This document shows, piece after piece, positions 56,360 through 64,000 of a stretch of 64,000 nucleotides of DNA. The notes beneath the pieces were generated by a model that ran no database searches, was not told the DNA's origin, and worked only from the letters and a program-made list of their open reading frames with translations. A program made the translations under genes and the position numbers. The stretch comes from Shewanella canadensis (GTDB lineage Bacteria > Pseudomonadota > Gammaproteobacteria > Enterobacterales > Shewanellaceae), in NCBI RefSeq assembly GCF_003966225.1, contig NZ_RXNU01000007.1:1-64000 (forward strand), read 5' to 3'. Numbering within the stretch: position 1 is the stretch's first letter; every line of letters starts with the position of its first letter.

Positions 56360-57141
56360 TGTTAGCACTGTCATGCCATGGAGATAGCCGCAAGCCCGCT
56401 TTAGTGATGCTGCATGGTTTTCTTGGCAGTAAAAACGATTGGGACACGCTTATTTCGGATTTACTCCCGCATTTTTACTGTATCTGTATCGATCTTCCCG
56501 GCCATGGGCAGAGTCCTGCGCTCTCATCGGGAGCGTCAGGATTTGAGCGGGTCGCAAGTGCGATTCAGACAAGCCTGAGCAGTTTATCCATAGTAAGATA
56601 TCACCTGCTGGGCTACTCGTTGGGCGGGCGTATCGCTCTGCATCTGGCACAGGCTTACCCTGATAATTTACTCAGCCTTAGCCTGGAATCATCCCATCCT
56701 GGCCTGCAGTCGATAGCAGAGAGACAGGTGAGAGCTCGTAGCGATCATACCTGGAGCGAGAAACTCTCATCTGTACCCATCGAGTCTTTTCTCTCGCTGT
56801 GGTACCAGCAGGGGGTATTTGCCGAACTGACGGAATCGAAACGCCAAGCTTTGATCCGCAAACGCAGTCACAACAACTCAGAAGCCCTGCTCACTGTTTT
56901 CGAGCCCACCTCTCTCGCTAAGCAGGAAGATTTGTGGCAACTACCAAACCAACTGCAGCTGCCCTGCCATTATTTCGTTGGTAAGGATGACAGTAAATTT
57001 TCAGCATTAGCATCCCGGTGGGCGAACCAGACAAACATCCAAGTCCATACGATTACCGATGCAGGTCATAACGTACACCTTGCAGCTCCAACACTTTTTT
57101 GTCGTCAGCTTATTAAACACTTAATTGAGGATGCTCAATGA
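56359..57141 (+). CDS. menH: SHCHC synthase MenH (alpha/beta hydrolase)
   Basis: 260 residues. The nucleophile elbow is LLGYSLGGR (about 82-90) and the catalytic His is in TDAGHNVHL (near the C-terminus). It removes pyruvate from SEPHCHC. The ATG overlaps the menD stop by one base; the end overlaps menC by four. Confidence 0.93.
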   Translation: MLALSCHGDSRKPALVMLHGFLGSKNDWDTLISDLLPHFYCICIDLPGHGQSPALSSGASGFERVASAIQTSLSSLSIVRYHLLGYSLGGRIALHLAQAYPDNLLSLSLESSHPGLQSIAERQVRARSDHTWSEKLSSVPIESFLSLWYQQGVFAELTESKRQALIRKRSHNNSEALLTVFEPTSLAKQEDLWQLPNQLQLPCHYFVGKDDSKFSALASRWANQTNIQVHTITDAGHNVHLAAPTLFCRQLIKHLIEDAQ

Positions 57142-58193
57142 TCATCTCAGCGCTTCACCTTTATCAATATCAGATCCCTTTAGACAAGTTACTGCCGGTC
57201 GGTAGCCAACGCATTGATGTCCGCAGAGGCTTAGTATTAAAAGTTGAAGCCATAGATGAGACAGGACAGGTGCTCACCGAGCAAGTTGAGATTGCACCAC
57301 TGTCAGGGCTCGATATCGATGGCAATCCACTGCACGGTTTCAGCAAGGAAAGCCTGACTCAGGTGAGCGATAAACTGGAGAGTCTGTTAGAACAGTTAGT
57401 TCAAAAACCAATAGCTGACTTATTGGATATCGCTGATGTTGAATCTCTCCCATCTCTGGCCTTCGGTCTGAGTCTGATGCACGCCAAGCTCAAAGGACAA
57501 CTCAACGGACACACGATATCGCTTAACGCGGATCGGAAGATCATCCCTCTGCTCTACCGTAACAGTGATGAGTCGATTAACGCACTGCATCAACGAGTCA
57601 GTGACCTGCCTGCCGATGTGCATGCCGCCAAGGTCAAAGTAGCGCAAACCTCACTGGAAGAGGAGGTTCAACTCATCCATCAGATATTAGTTATCAGGCC
57701 AGATCTAAAACTCAGGTTAGACGCAAACCGGGGCTTCGATTTGGAGCAAGCCATAGATTTTGCAGCTTGCTTACCCCTTGCCTCTATCGAATATATCGAG
57801 GAGCCATGCCAAAGAGCGAGTGACAACGCCGCTTTCTATCGGGCAATAGGTATGCCCTGGGCGTTAGATGAGAGCCTTAACGATCCGATGTTTCAATTTA
57901 CCATGCAGCCGGGACTCACCGCGCTGGTCGTAAAACCTATGCTGATTGGCACGTTAGAAAAACTACAAAAACTTCAAGCCGAAGCAGAGCACTCTGGTGT
58001 CAGGTTTATCTTAAGCTCCAGCCTGGAAGCCAGCTTAGGGATAGAGGCTCTCGCAAGATTAAGCCAGATAATGACTCCCGATGAGCTCCCGGGGCTCGAT
58101 ACCCTCACAGCTTTTAGCTATGATCTATTAGTCGACTCAGGAAAGCCTCGCTGTCAATCCTGGGGCGATCTCACCTTAATCAAAAGCTGTTAG
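57138..58193 (+). CDS. menC: o-Succinylbenzoate synthase MenC
   Basis: 351 residues, enolase superfamily. The catalytic Lys in AKVKVA, the metal ligands in LRLDANRG, EYIEEP and WALDES, and the second Lys in VVKPML are all visible. It dehydrates SHCHC to o-succinylbenzoate. E. coli MenC has about 320 residues, so this is somewhat longer. Confidence 0.94.
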   Translation: MIISALHLYQYQIPLDKLLPVGSQRIDVRRGLVLKVEAIDETGQVLTEQVEIAPLSGLDIDGNPLHGFSKESLTQVSDKLESLLEQLVQKPIADLLDIADVESLPSLAFGLSLMHAKLKGQLNGHTISLNADRKIIPLLYRNSDESINALHQRVSDLPADVHAAKVKVAQTSLEEEVQLIHQILVIRPDLKLRLDANRGFDLEQAIDFAACLPLASIEYIEEPCQRASDNAAFYRAIGMPWALDESLNDPMFQFTMQPGLTALVVKPMLIGTLEKLQKLQAEAEHSGVRFILSSSLEASLGIEALARLSQIMTPDELPGLDTLTAFSYDLLVDSGKPRCQSWGDLTLIKSC

Positions 58194-58202
58194 GAGCAAG
58201 CC

Positions 58203-59783
58203 TTGAAAGCGTTACTATCTCCGCTTCATCAATGCGCCAGGCAACACCCCAGCCAAATTGCACTGACCTATATTCATGATGGGGTTAATCAACAAATCGA
58301 CTACTCGACATTGAGTCACAGAGTCATTGCACTCGGCGAGCAGTTAACCGCAAAGGGGCTCGGCAAAGGTGACCGTCTTGCCTGTATCGATAACAACTCT
58401 GTCGAGTTAGTCATGCTTTATTGGGCCTGTATCGATCATCAGATCCTCTTTTGCCCTCTCTCTCCCCGGTTTCCGGCAAGTCAGGTTTTGGCTCTCATAG
58501 AGTTGCATCGACTCAATTTTTTGTGGACCGGAGAAGGCTTCACCGAATTGTCATCTGAGGTTTCGGTATCGAGGAGCGAGCCCAACGCAGAGACGACCAA
58601 GCTAACGTCGGTCACACTAGATTTCTCTTTAAAATCGAATAACACGCCTGCCCAAATCGATCGCCACGCACCTGCCAATATCATCCTGACTTCGGGAAGC
58701 AGTGGCCAGCCTAAAGCCGCCGTTCACAGCCTGAACAACCATAGGGCTAGCGCCGAGGGTTCGAGGAGTCTGATATCACTCGAGCCCGGTGATAGCTGGC
58801 TATTATCACTGCCTCTTTTTCATATCGGTGGACTCGCCATCATCAATCGCTGTGCCTTCGTTGGGGCTACAGTGGTGCTGCAAGACCGGGATGTAGGCCT
58901 CTCTATACAGATACAGCTGGATAAGATCACTCACCTCTCTCTGGTCTCCACTCAGCTGGTACGCTTGCTAAAGGAAGATGCTGACAGCCTCAAAGGGGTA
59001 AAATATCTTCTTCTAGGCGGCGGAGCCATATCATCGTCTCTTCTCAGCCAATTGAACGACCTCTCGATTAACTGCTTCACCAGTTATGGTATGACCGAGA
59101 TGGCCTCTCAAATCACCACGGGGACAGCCTACAGCGATGGCAGCAGTGGTCGGCTCCTACCGTCAAGAGAGCTGAAAATCATCGATGAAAAGATCTACGT
59201 TAAGGGGGAGACACTTTTCCTCGGTTACCTCGATGCACAAGCCCAAACTAATGAGCTGGCCCAGACTCATGAGCAAGCGCAGGTTCATGAGCAAGCGCAG
59301 GTTCATGAGCAAGCGCAGGTTCATGAGCAAGGTAGTGGCGCACATGGCGCTTGCAAGCTAACTCTTCCAACGGATGAGGATGGCTGGTTTTTTACCAAGG
59401 ATAGAGGATATTGGGATACAGAGGGCAAGCTTCATATTCTTGGGCGCATCGATAATATGTTTATCTGTGGCGGGGAGAACCTGCAACCCGAAGAGGTAGA
59501 GGCCGCACTCAAACAGCATCCGGCTATCGAAGATGCCATCGTATTTGCTCAGACTGATGAAGAGTTTGGCAACCTTCCCGCAGCAATAGTTAAAGTGAGC
59601 CACTCCAAAAATGCACAGCCATCCAATGACGAGTTAACTCAATTCCTCGCCGATAAGATAGCCAGATTTAAGCGCCCCAGAGTCTATTACCCTTGGCCAA
59701 ATGTTGAATCGGCCAGCTTGAAGGTATCGAGAAAAGATGTCATTGAGGCGGTGGTACAAAGGGAGCTAGGCTCTAAAAGCTAA
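58203..59783 (+). CDS. menE: o-Succinylbenzoate-CoA ligase MenE
   Basis: 526 residues, acyl-adenylate-forming enzyme. AMP-binding motif TSGSSGQPK (about 163-171), SYGMTEMAS and the C-terminal GRIDNMFICGGENLQPEEVE. It starts with TTG at 58203, supported by TAGGAG upstream. At about 350-379 an in-frame hexapeptide repeat (HEQAQV) is inserted in a hinge between the large and small domains, absent from ordinary MenE. Confidence 0.93.
   Translation: MKALLSPLHQCARQHPSQIALTYIHDGVNQQIDYSTLSHRVIALGEQLTAKGLGKGDRLACIDNNSVELVMLYWACIDHQILFCPLSPRFPASQVLALIELHRLNFLWTGEGFTELSSEVSVSRSEPNAETTKLTSVTLDFSLKSNNTPAQIDRHAPANIILTSGSSGQPKAAVHSLNNHRASAEGSRSLISLEPGDSWLLSLPLFHIGGLAIINRCAFVGATVVLQDRDVGLSIQIQLDKITHLSLVSTQLVRLLKEDADSLKGVKYLLLGGGAISSSLLSQLNDLSINCFTSYGMTEMASQITTGTAYSDGSSGRLLPSRELKIIDEKIYVKGETLFLGYLDAQAQTNELAQTHEQAQVHEQAQVHEQAQVHEQGSGAHGACKLTLPTDEDGWFFTKDRGYWDTEGKLHILGRIDNMFICGGENLQPEEVEAALKQHPAIEDAIVFAQTDEEFGNLPAAIVKVSHSKNAQPSNDELTQFLADKIARFKRPRVYYPWPNVESASLKVSRKDVIEAVVQRELGSKS
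59250..59333 (+). repeat. In-frame 18-bp tandem repeat inside menE
   Basis: Three exact copies of an 18-bp unit (59268-59285, 59286-59303, 59304-59321; begins CATGAGCAAGCG), plus a degenerate first unit (59250-59267) and a partial last (from 59322). They encode NELAQT, HEQAQV three times and HEQG. The unit is a multiple of three, so gain or loss keeps the frame. Confidence 0.92.
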
Positions 59784-59875
59784 AGTGACGGCCTAGGGCC
59801 TATCGCTTCGCGGACGGCTTCGCCTATTCGACGGGTTTCACCCTTTTGGGAAAAGGCTAGGTACAAGTCCAACTT
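59784..59875. other. Spacer between menE and the 25-bp array
   Basis: It includes GGCCTAGGGCC and a GCTTCGCGGACGGCTTCGCC segment, plus a CCCTTTTGGGAAAAGG hairpin-like stretch (about 59850-59866). No gene. It may hold the terminator of the men operon. Confidence 0.45.
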
Positions 59876-60525
59876 AGCCCTACCTGCGAAGCGTCATCTT
59901 AGCCCCACCAGCGGAGCGTCATCTTAGCCCTACCAGCGAAGCATCATCTTAGCCCTACCAGCGAAGCATCATCTTAGCTCTACCAGCGCTGCGTCATCTC
60001 AGCCCCACCAGCGAAGCGTCATCTCAGCCCCACCAGCGAAGCGTCATCTCAGCCCCACCAGCGAAGCGTCATCTCAGCCCCACCAGCGAAGCGTCATCTC
60101 AGCCCCACCAGCGCAGCGTCATCTCAGCCCCACCAGCGAAGCGTCTTCTTAGCCCCACCAGCGAAGCGTCATCTTAGCCCTACCAGCGAAGCGTCATCTT
60201 AGCCCTACCAGCGAAGCGTCATCTTAGCCCCACCAGCGAAGCGTCTTCTTAGCCCCACCAGCGAAGCGTCATCTTAGCCCCACCAGCGAAGCGTCTTCTT
60301 AGACCCACCAGCGAAGCGTCATCTTAGCCCTACCAGCGAAGCGTCATCTTAGCCCCACCAGCGCTGCGTCATCTCAGCCCCACCAGCGAAGCGTCATCTC
60401 AGCCCCACCAGCGCAGCGTCATCTCAGCCCCACCAGCGCAGCGTCATCTCAGCCCCACCAGCGCAGCGTCATCTCAGCCCCACCAGCGCAGCGTCATCTC
60501 AGCCCCACCAGCGCAGCGTCATCTT
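59876..60525. repeat. 26-copy tandem repeat of a 25-bp unit
   Basis: 26 consecutive units of exactly 25 bp. Each begins AGCCCCACCAGC (or AGCCCTACCAGC) and ends GTCATCTC or GTCATCTT, with a variable dinucleotide inside GCGNNGCG: AA in most units, CA in 10 and 22-26, CT in 5 and 20, GA in 2. Units 11, 15 and 17 carry GTCTTCTT. No unique spacers, so it is not a CRISPR. It lies between convergent menE and rpoH. Confidence 0.95.
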
Positions 60526-60602
60526 AGCCTTAGGCATAAATGTTCCGGACATAAACCCCCTCCATCGCTATCCCTGCGATCGGGGATAAGTACATCCATA
60601 TA

Positions 60603-60627
60603 CAAAAAAACCTGCCGGGGCAGGTTT
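60603..60627 (-). terminator. Terminator of rpoH
   Basis: On the minus strand AAACCTGCC-CC-GGCAGGTTT (60608-60627) is followed by TTTTG, a typical intrinsic terminator 25 bases past the rpoH stop codon. Confidence 0.88.
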
Positions 60628-60651
60628 CAGTTATTCGGTGCTGGAATGTAA

Positions 60652-61509
60652 TTAGGCTTCCATTCGGCCTTTCAGCTTATTCATGGCATTCTTTTCCAGC
60701 TGCCTGATGCGCTCGGCTGATACCTGGTAAGTTGCAGCAAGCTCTTGCAGTGTCGTCTTATCTTCATTTAACCAACGCGCCTGCAAAATATGCTGACTAC
60801 GCTCATCCAACGTCTTGATAGCGGACAAAAGGCGGGCCTGATTGCTCGCTTCCAGATTATCATTTTCAACTTGAGATGCTAAATCTGACGAATGATCTTC
60901 CAGATAGTGCATAGGCGCAAAATCGTGATCATCATCGTTATCGCTAGCGAGATCGAAAGCGGGATCCTGAGCGGCCATGCGTGACTCCATCTCGGTCACA
61001 TCGGCTTTAGAAACTCCCAGATTATCGGCAACCATACCGACCTCTTCATCGCTGAACCAACCCAGGCGTTTTTTAGATTTACGCAGGTTAAAAAAGAGTT
61101 TACGTTGCGCTTTAGTGGTTGCGACTTTGACTATGCGCCAGTTTTTAAGCACATATTCATGGATTTCGGCTTTAATCCAGTGAACAGCAAAAGAGACAAG
61201 GCGGACACCGACATTGGGGTCGAAGCGTTTTACGGCCTTCATCAAACCAATGTTACCTTCTTGGATAAGGTCCGCTTGTGGTAAGCCGTAACCGGAATAC
61301 CCTTTAGCAACGTGCACGACAAAACGCAGGTGAGACATAATCAGCTGCTTCGCAGCCTGCAGGTCTCCCGTTTCTTGCAAACGCTTGGCTAACTCATACT
61401 CTTGCTCTGGCTTCAACATCGAGATGTTGTGGGCCGAGTGAACATAAGCTTCTAGGCTACCGCTTCCGTGGGGAACAGTCAGTGCCATTGATTGCGTTTG
61501 ATTAGTCAT
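60652..61509 (-). CDS. rpoH: Heat-shock sigma factor RpoH (sigma-32)
   Basis: 285 residues, same as E. coli (284). Region 2 is [58 protein letters not shown] and the RpoH box [10 protein letters not shown] is visible at about 135-144. Region 4 ends [19 protein letters not shown]. It directs transcription of heat-shock genes and is found downstream of ftsYEX in many gamma-proteobacteria. Confidence 0.96.
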   Translation of the reverse strand: MTNQTQSMALTVPHGSGSLEAYVHSAHNISMLKPEQEYELAKRLQETGDLQAAKQLIMSHLRFVVHVAKGYSGYGLPQADLIQEGNIGLMKAVKRFDPNVGVRLVSFAVHWIKAEIHEYVLKNWRIVKVATTKAQRKLFFNLRKSKKRLGWFSDEEVGMVADNLGVSKADVTEMESRMAAQDPAFDLASDNDDDHDFAPMHYLEDHSSDLASQVENDNLEASNQARLLSAIKTLDERSQHILQARWLNEDKTTLQELAATYQVSAERIRQLEKNAMNKLKGRMEA

Positions 61510-61937
61510 TCACGCTCCTACTCTTTACAAATACTTTAGAAATTCTAACTGCTAACAATTAGCTCTTTAGCTAAATTTTTTACCCGTCTTACAACAAGAC
61601 ACTGTTTATAGTAAAAAACTTCCAACAAGATTATTAAAATCTCGTTTGCCGCCTTAGAATCGACTAAGGACAAGCTGACGAACTATCGGCGATCTGACAA
61701 GTTATGTCAACCTTGGACCTGCACTGACGGGTTATTTTTGCCCTATCACGGTTAACTAAGCAAATGAAAGTTAGTTCATGAAGGCTCTATTGCCCTGAGG
61801 TGCTGGCGCACCGAGAGGTAAGATCCCATCCAACCGAGTAATAAAGCCAGGCCGACTAACTAACCAACTAACCAAGCTCTACCAGAGTCAAAGGCTGCAT
61901 CTCTAACCGACTCCCATTATAAGCAATGAAACTTAGT
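61510..61937. other. Region between rpoH and ftsX with an ftsX remnant
   Basis: The rpoH promoter should lie here (61510-61760). I see no clear sigma-70 match but the A/T-rich 61550-61640 stretch is the likely place. The second half holds the duplicated ftsX 3' fragment. Confidence 0.55.
61762..61924 (-). pseudogene. Duplicated 3' fragment of ftsX
   Basis: About 162 bases closely match the 3' end of the adjacent ftsX gene (61925-62080), including the last codons GSYLSVRQHLRAIEPS-stop. Extra bases (8 nt near the ACTAACTAACC stretch) and stops upstream break the frame. It is a tandem duplication whose outer copy decays as a non-coding remnant; the intact copy still encodes FtsX. Confidence 0.85.
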
Positions 61938-62906
61938 TCATGAAGGTTCTATTGCCCTGAGGTGTTGGCGTACCGAGAGGTAAGATCCCAGCCAACCGAG
62001 AAATGAGGCCAGGCCGACTAACTGGCCAAGCTCTACGAGAGTCAAAGACTGCATCTCTAACTGACTGCCATACAAGCCCAGCAGCTCGGCCAGAGCACTA
62101 TCCAGATACCAGACTAACAGGTTAATGATTATCCATGCCAGAACGCCACCTATGATTCCATACCAGATCCCGGTATAGAGAAACGGTCTCTGAATAAAGG
62201 CTTCGGTCGCGCCGACGAGTTTCATCACCTCGATCTCGGTGCGACGATTCATGATAGCTAAGCGAATCGTATTGCCTATCACCAGTACCACGGCTAACAC
62301 TAAGAGTGCCGCAATGGCGAGTACCGTTCGCTCCAATAGTTTCACGACCGCCTGAAGTCGCTCCAACCACTCGATATCGAGTCGGCCAAAACTGACTTCG
62401 GGTTCCATTTCCAGCTTCTTAAGCAATTCACGCGCCCCAACCGGGCTGGAATATTTCAGGCTTGGAGTTACCGTGACGACCGCAGGGAGCGGATTGGTAT
62501 CTAAATAGGAAAGAGCTTCGCCAAAACCGGATAAGCGTTGAAACTCTTCGAGGGCCTGAGCGCGGTTAATATAGTTAACGTCGCTCACTTCAGGAAAAAC
62601 TTTAATGCGAGAGATCAAGCTCTGAATCGTTCTTTCACTTCGCCCTTCATCAATAAAAAGTGAAATTTCAGCCGCGCTATTCCATGATTGGGTGATGGTC
62701 TCTGCATTCTTAACCAGTACTTGCAGCGCCGCAGGCAGGCTCAAGCTAACCCCAAGCACGGCCATCGTCATAAGTGAGGAGACAGGGTTACGCCACAACT
62801 CGCCCATACTGCCCATAGCGTGTTGGATATGACGAATAAAGAACATCACAATACGACCCGAAATAGGCAATTTGCTTCTGGTTAACTGAGGTTTATTGCT
62901 CATCAT
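61938..62906 (-). CDS. ftsX: Cell-division ABC transporter permease FtsX
   Basis: 322 residues with one N-terminal transmembrane segment and three more near the C-terminus, plus a large periplasmic loop between TM1 and TM2. With FtsE it activates cell-wall hydrolases at the septum through EnvC-type partners. It overlaps ftsE by four bases. Its last 150 bases are duplicated just downstream. Confidence 0.95.
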   Translation of the reverse strand: MMSNKPQLTRSKLPISGRIVMFFIRHIQHAMGSMGELWRNPVSSLMTMAVLGVSLSLPAALQVLVKNAETITQSWNSAAEISLFIDEGRSERTIQSLISRIKVFPEVSDVNYINRAQALEEFQRLSGFGEALSYLDTNPLPAVVTVTPSLKYSSPVGARELLKKLEMEPEVSFGRLDIEWLERLQAVVKLLERTVLAIAALLVLAVVLVIGNTIRLAIMNRRTEIEVMKLVGATEAFIQRPFLYTGIWYGIIGGVLAWIIINLLVWYLDSALAELLGLYGSQLEMQSLTLVELGQLVGLASFLGWLGSYLSVRQHLRAIEPS

Positions 62907-63598
62907 GATCCCTTTAACCCATCAGCCGAAGGCGTCAGCTCTTCGCCACCCAACACATGTCCCTGTTTCAAAGTCAGTGTACGATATTTCATGCGGGCGA
63001 TAAGCCCCAAATCATGGGTCGCGATCAGTACTGTGGTGCCAGAGTCATTAAAGGTTTCAAATAACCGTAGAATGTCCATAGACAACTTAGGATCTAAGTT
63101 ACCCGTAGGTTCATCGGCCAACAATAACGGCGGCTTATTAACGATTGCACGGGCAATGCCCACACGCTGCTGTTCACCACCAGACAACATGATGGGGCTA
63201 TGGCGCTCTTTGCCATAGAGCCCCACCATATCCAATGCAGCTAAAACCCTTTTTTTTATCTCACCATGGGAAAAACCTTCGATCACCAAAGGCAGGGCGA
63301 CGTTGTCGAAAACACTCTTTTCCATCAACAGATGATGACTCTGGAAAATCATCCCAATGTCACGTCTTAAAAATGGAACATCCGAGCGTGAAAGCTTTGC
63401 AATATCATGTCCGTTAATTAACACACGCCCGGCATTAGCGCGTTCGATTACTGTGATTAATTTAAGCAATGTACTCTTACCGGCGCCGGAGTGACCCGTT
63501 AAAAAGGCCATCTCGCCGCGCTTTAGGTGAAAGTTAACATCTGACAAGGCTTTCTGCCCACCAGGATAAACCTTGCTTACCTGCTCAAATTGAATCAT
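62903..63598 (-). CDS. ftsE: Cell-division ATP-binding protein FtsE
   Basis: 231 residues, ABC ATPase: Walker A GHSGAGKST (about 36-44), signature LSGGEQQRVGIARA, Walker B LLLADEPTGNLD and H-loop ATHD. Partner of FtsX; starts 31 bases after the ftsY stop. Confidence 0.96.
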   Translation of the reverse strand: MIQFEQVSKVYPGGQKALSDVNFHLKRGEMAFLTGHSGAGKSTLLKLITVIERANAGRVLINGHDIAKLSRSDVPFLRRDIGMIFQSHHLLMEKSVFDNVALPLVIEGFSHGEIKKRVLAALDMVGLYGKERHSPIMLSGGEQQRVGIARAIVNKPPLLLADEPTGNLDPKLSMDILRLFETFNDSGTTVLIATHDLGLIARMKYRTLTLKQGHVLGGEELTPSADGLKGS

Positions 63599-63629
63599 CT
63601 ATTTCTCATTCTTTTAAAAAAGAGCCCTA

Positions 63630-64000
63630 CTACTTCTTCTCATCACTCTCTTGAGTAAAAAGCGCATCGACAAAATCTTTGGCATCGAAGGTGCGTAGAT
63701 CATCGATCTGCTCACCGACACCGATATGACGGATAGGAATACCAAACTTATCGGCAATCGCAAAAATCACACCGCCTTTCGCAGTACCATCAAGCTTACT
63801 GATTGTGATACCGGTAACACCAACCGCTTTTTTAAATAACTCTGCCTGACTAATTGCATTTTGGCCAGTACTCGCATCTAAGGTCAACATAACCTCATGA
63901 GGCGCGGACTCATCTTGCTTTTTCATCACACGGATAACCTTCTTCAGCTCATCCATCAGATGCGCCTTATTCTGAAGTCGACCCGCGGTATCGGCGATCA
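63630..64000 (-). CDS. ftsY: Signal-recognition particle receptor FtsY (C-terminal part)
   Basis: The open frame reaches the right edge of the window, so the N-terminal part is missing. Seen are the GTPase motifs DTAGRLQNK at the edge and [10 protein letters not shown], followed by [22 protein letters not shown], which is the typical FtsY end. It anchors SRP-ribosome complexes at the inner membrane. Gene order ftsY-ftsE-ftsX-rpoH. Confidence 0.96.
   Translation of the reverse strand, partial: IADTAGRLQNKAHLMDELKKVIRVMKKQDESAPHEVMLTLDASTGQNAISQAELFKKAVGVTGITISKLDGTAKGGVIFAIADKFGIPIRHIGVGEQIDDLRTFDAKDFVDALFTQESDEKK

Noticed and set aside
59163..59345. Antisense 60-codon frame with repeated LRLLMN words
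   Set aside because: It is the mirror of the 18-bp repeat within menE; the repetitive peptide comes from the repeat on the wrong strand.
59876..60525. 25-bp array as a CRISPR
   Set aside because: Units follow each other without unique spacers, 25-bp units are uniform in phase and no cas genes are present.

Overview
The window looks like a chromosomal segment of a marine Shewanella or a close relative. The evidence is the gene order fieF-cpxP-cpxRA beside an rRNA operon, an extracellular DMSO reductase operon with dmsEFABGH layout, menDHCE, and ftsYEX-rpoH, together with many multiheme c-type cytochromes. The species cannot be fixed from this sequence alone. I saw no prophage, transposase, tRNA gene or CRISPR array.

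Layout. 1-800: 5' end of a 16S rRNA gene (minus strand) with its leader (boxB, boxA) and two tandem promoters. 800-5200: metal efflux (FieF) and the Cpx envelope-stress system, with a perfect CpxR box between cpxP and cpxRA, then a TetR regulator. 5300-12100: a LysR gene, a DcaP-like porin, a periplasmic flavoprotein reductase with a separate tetraheme cytochrome, a divergent LysR regulator and an AcuI/YhdH acrylyl-CoA reductase. 12200-19500: a sigma-54 activator of AcoR type facing an aldehyde dehydrogenase that has a good -24/-12 promoter, then the glycyl-radical pair YjjI/YjjW and a LysR gene. 19800-38600: mostly housekeeping or envelope genes (TrmL, an M16 peptidase pair, a PilZ protein, a GGDEF/EAL protein, TapT, Bcr efflux, a DUF885-like peptidase, a Sel1 protein, a YciC-like protein, TerB).

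39000-54000 is an anaerobic respiration island. It holds nrfBCD plus an STC-like tetraheme cytochrome, with a DUF2726-like gene in front and a perfect FNR/EtrA box upstream; no nrfA is present. Two paralogous LysR genes follow, then dmsEFABGH. 54600-59800 is menDHCE for menaquinone, the quinone that feeds these reductases. 59800-60530 is a 26-copy, 25-bp tandem repeat between menE and rpoH. The window ends with rpoH, ftsX, ftsE and the C-terminal part of ftsY.

How it fits together: menaquinol made through menDHCE can feed NrfD or a CymA-type dehydrogenase encoded elsewhere, and from there the periplasmic multiheme cytochromes. Terminal acceptors suggested here are DMSO outside the cell (Dms) and an unidentified organic acid (split flavocytochrome). 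The aldehyde dehydrogenase/YjjI/YjjW block looks like carbon metabolism under low oxygen. The most unusual sequence features are the 25-bp array, an in-frame 18-bp repeat inside menE, a tandem duplication of the ftsX 3' end, and a duplicated terminator with an outer-membrane-protein remnant near 6.3 kb.
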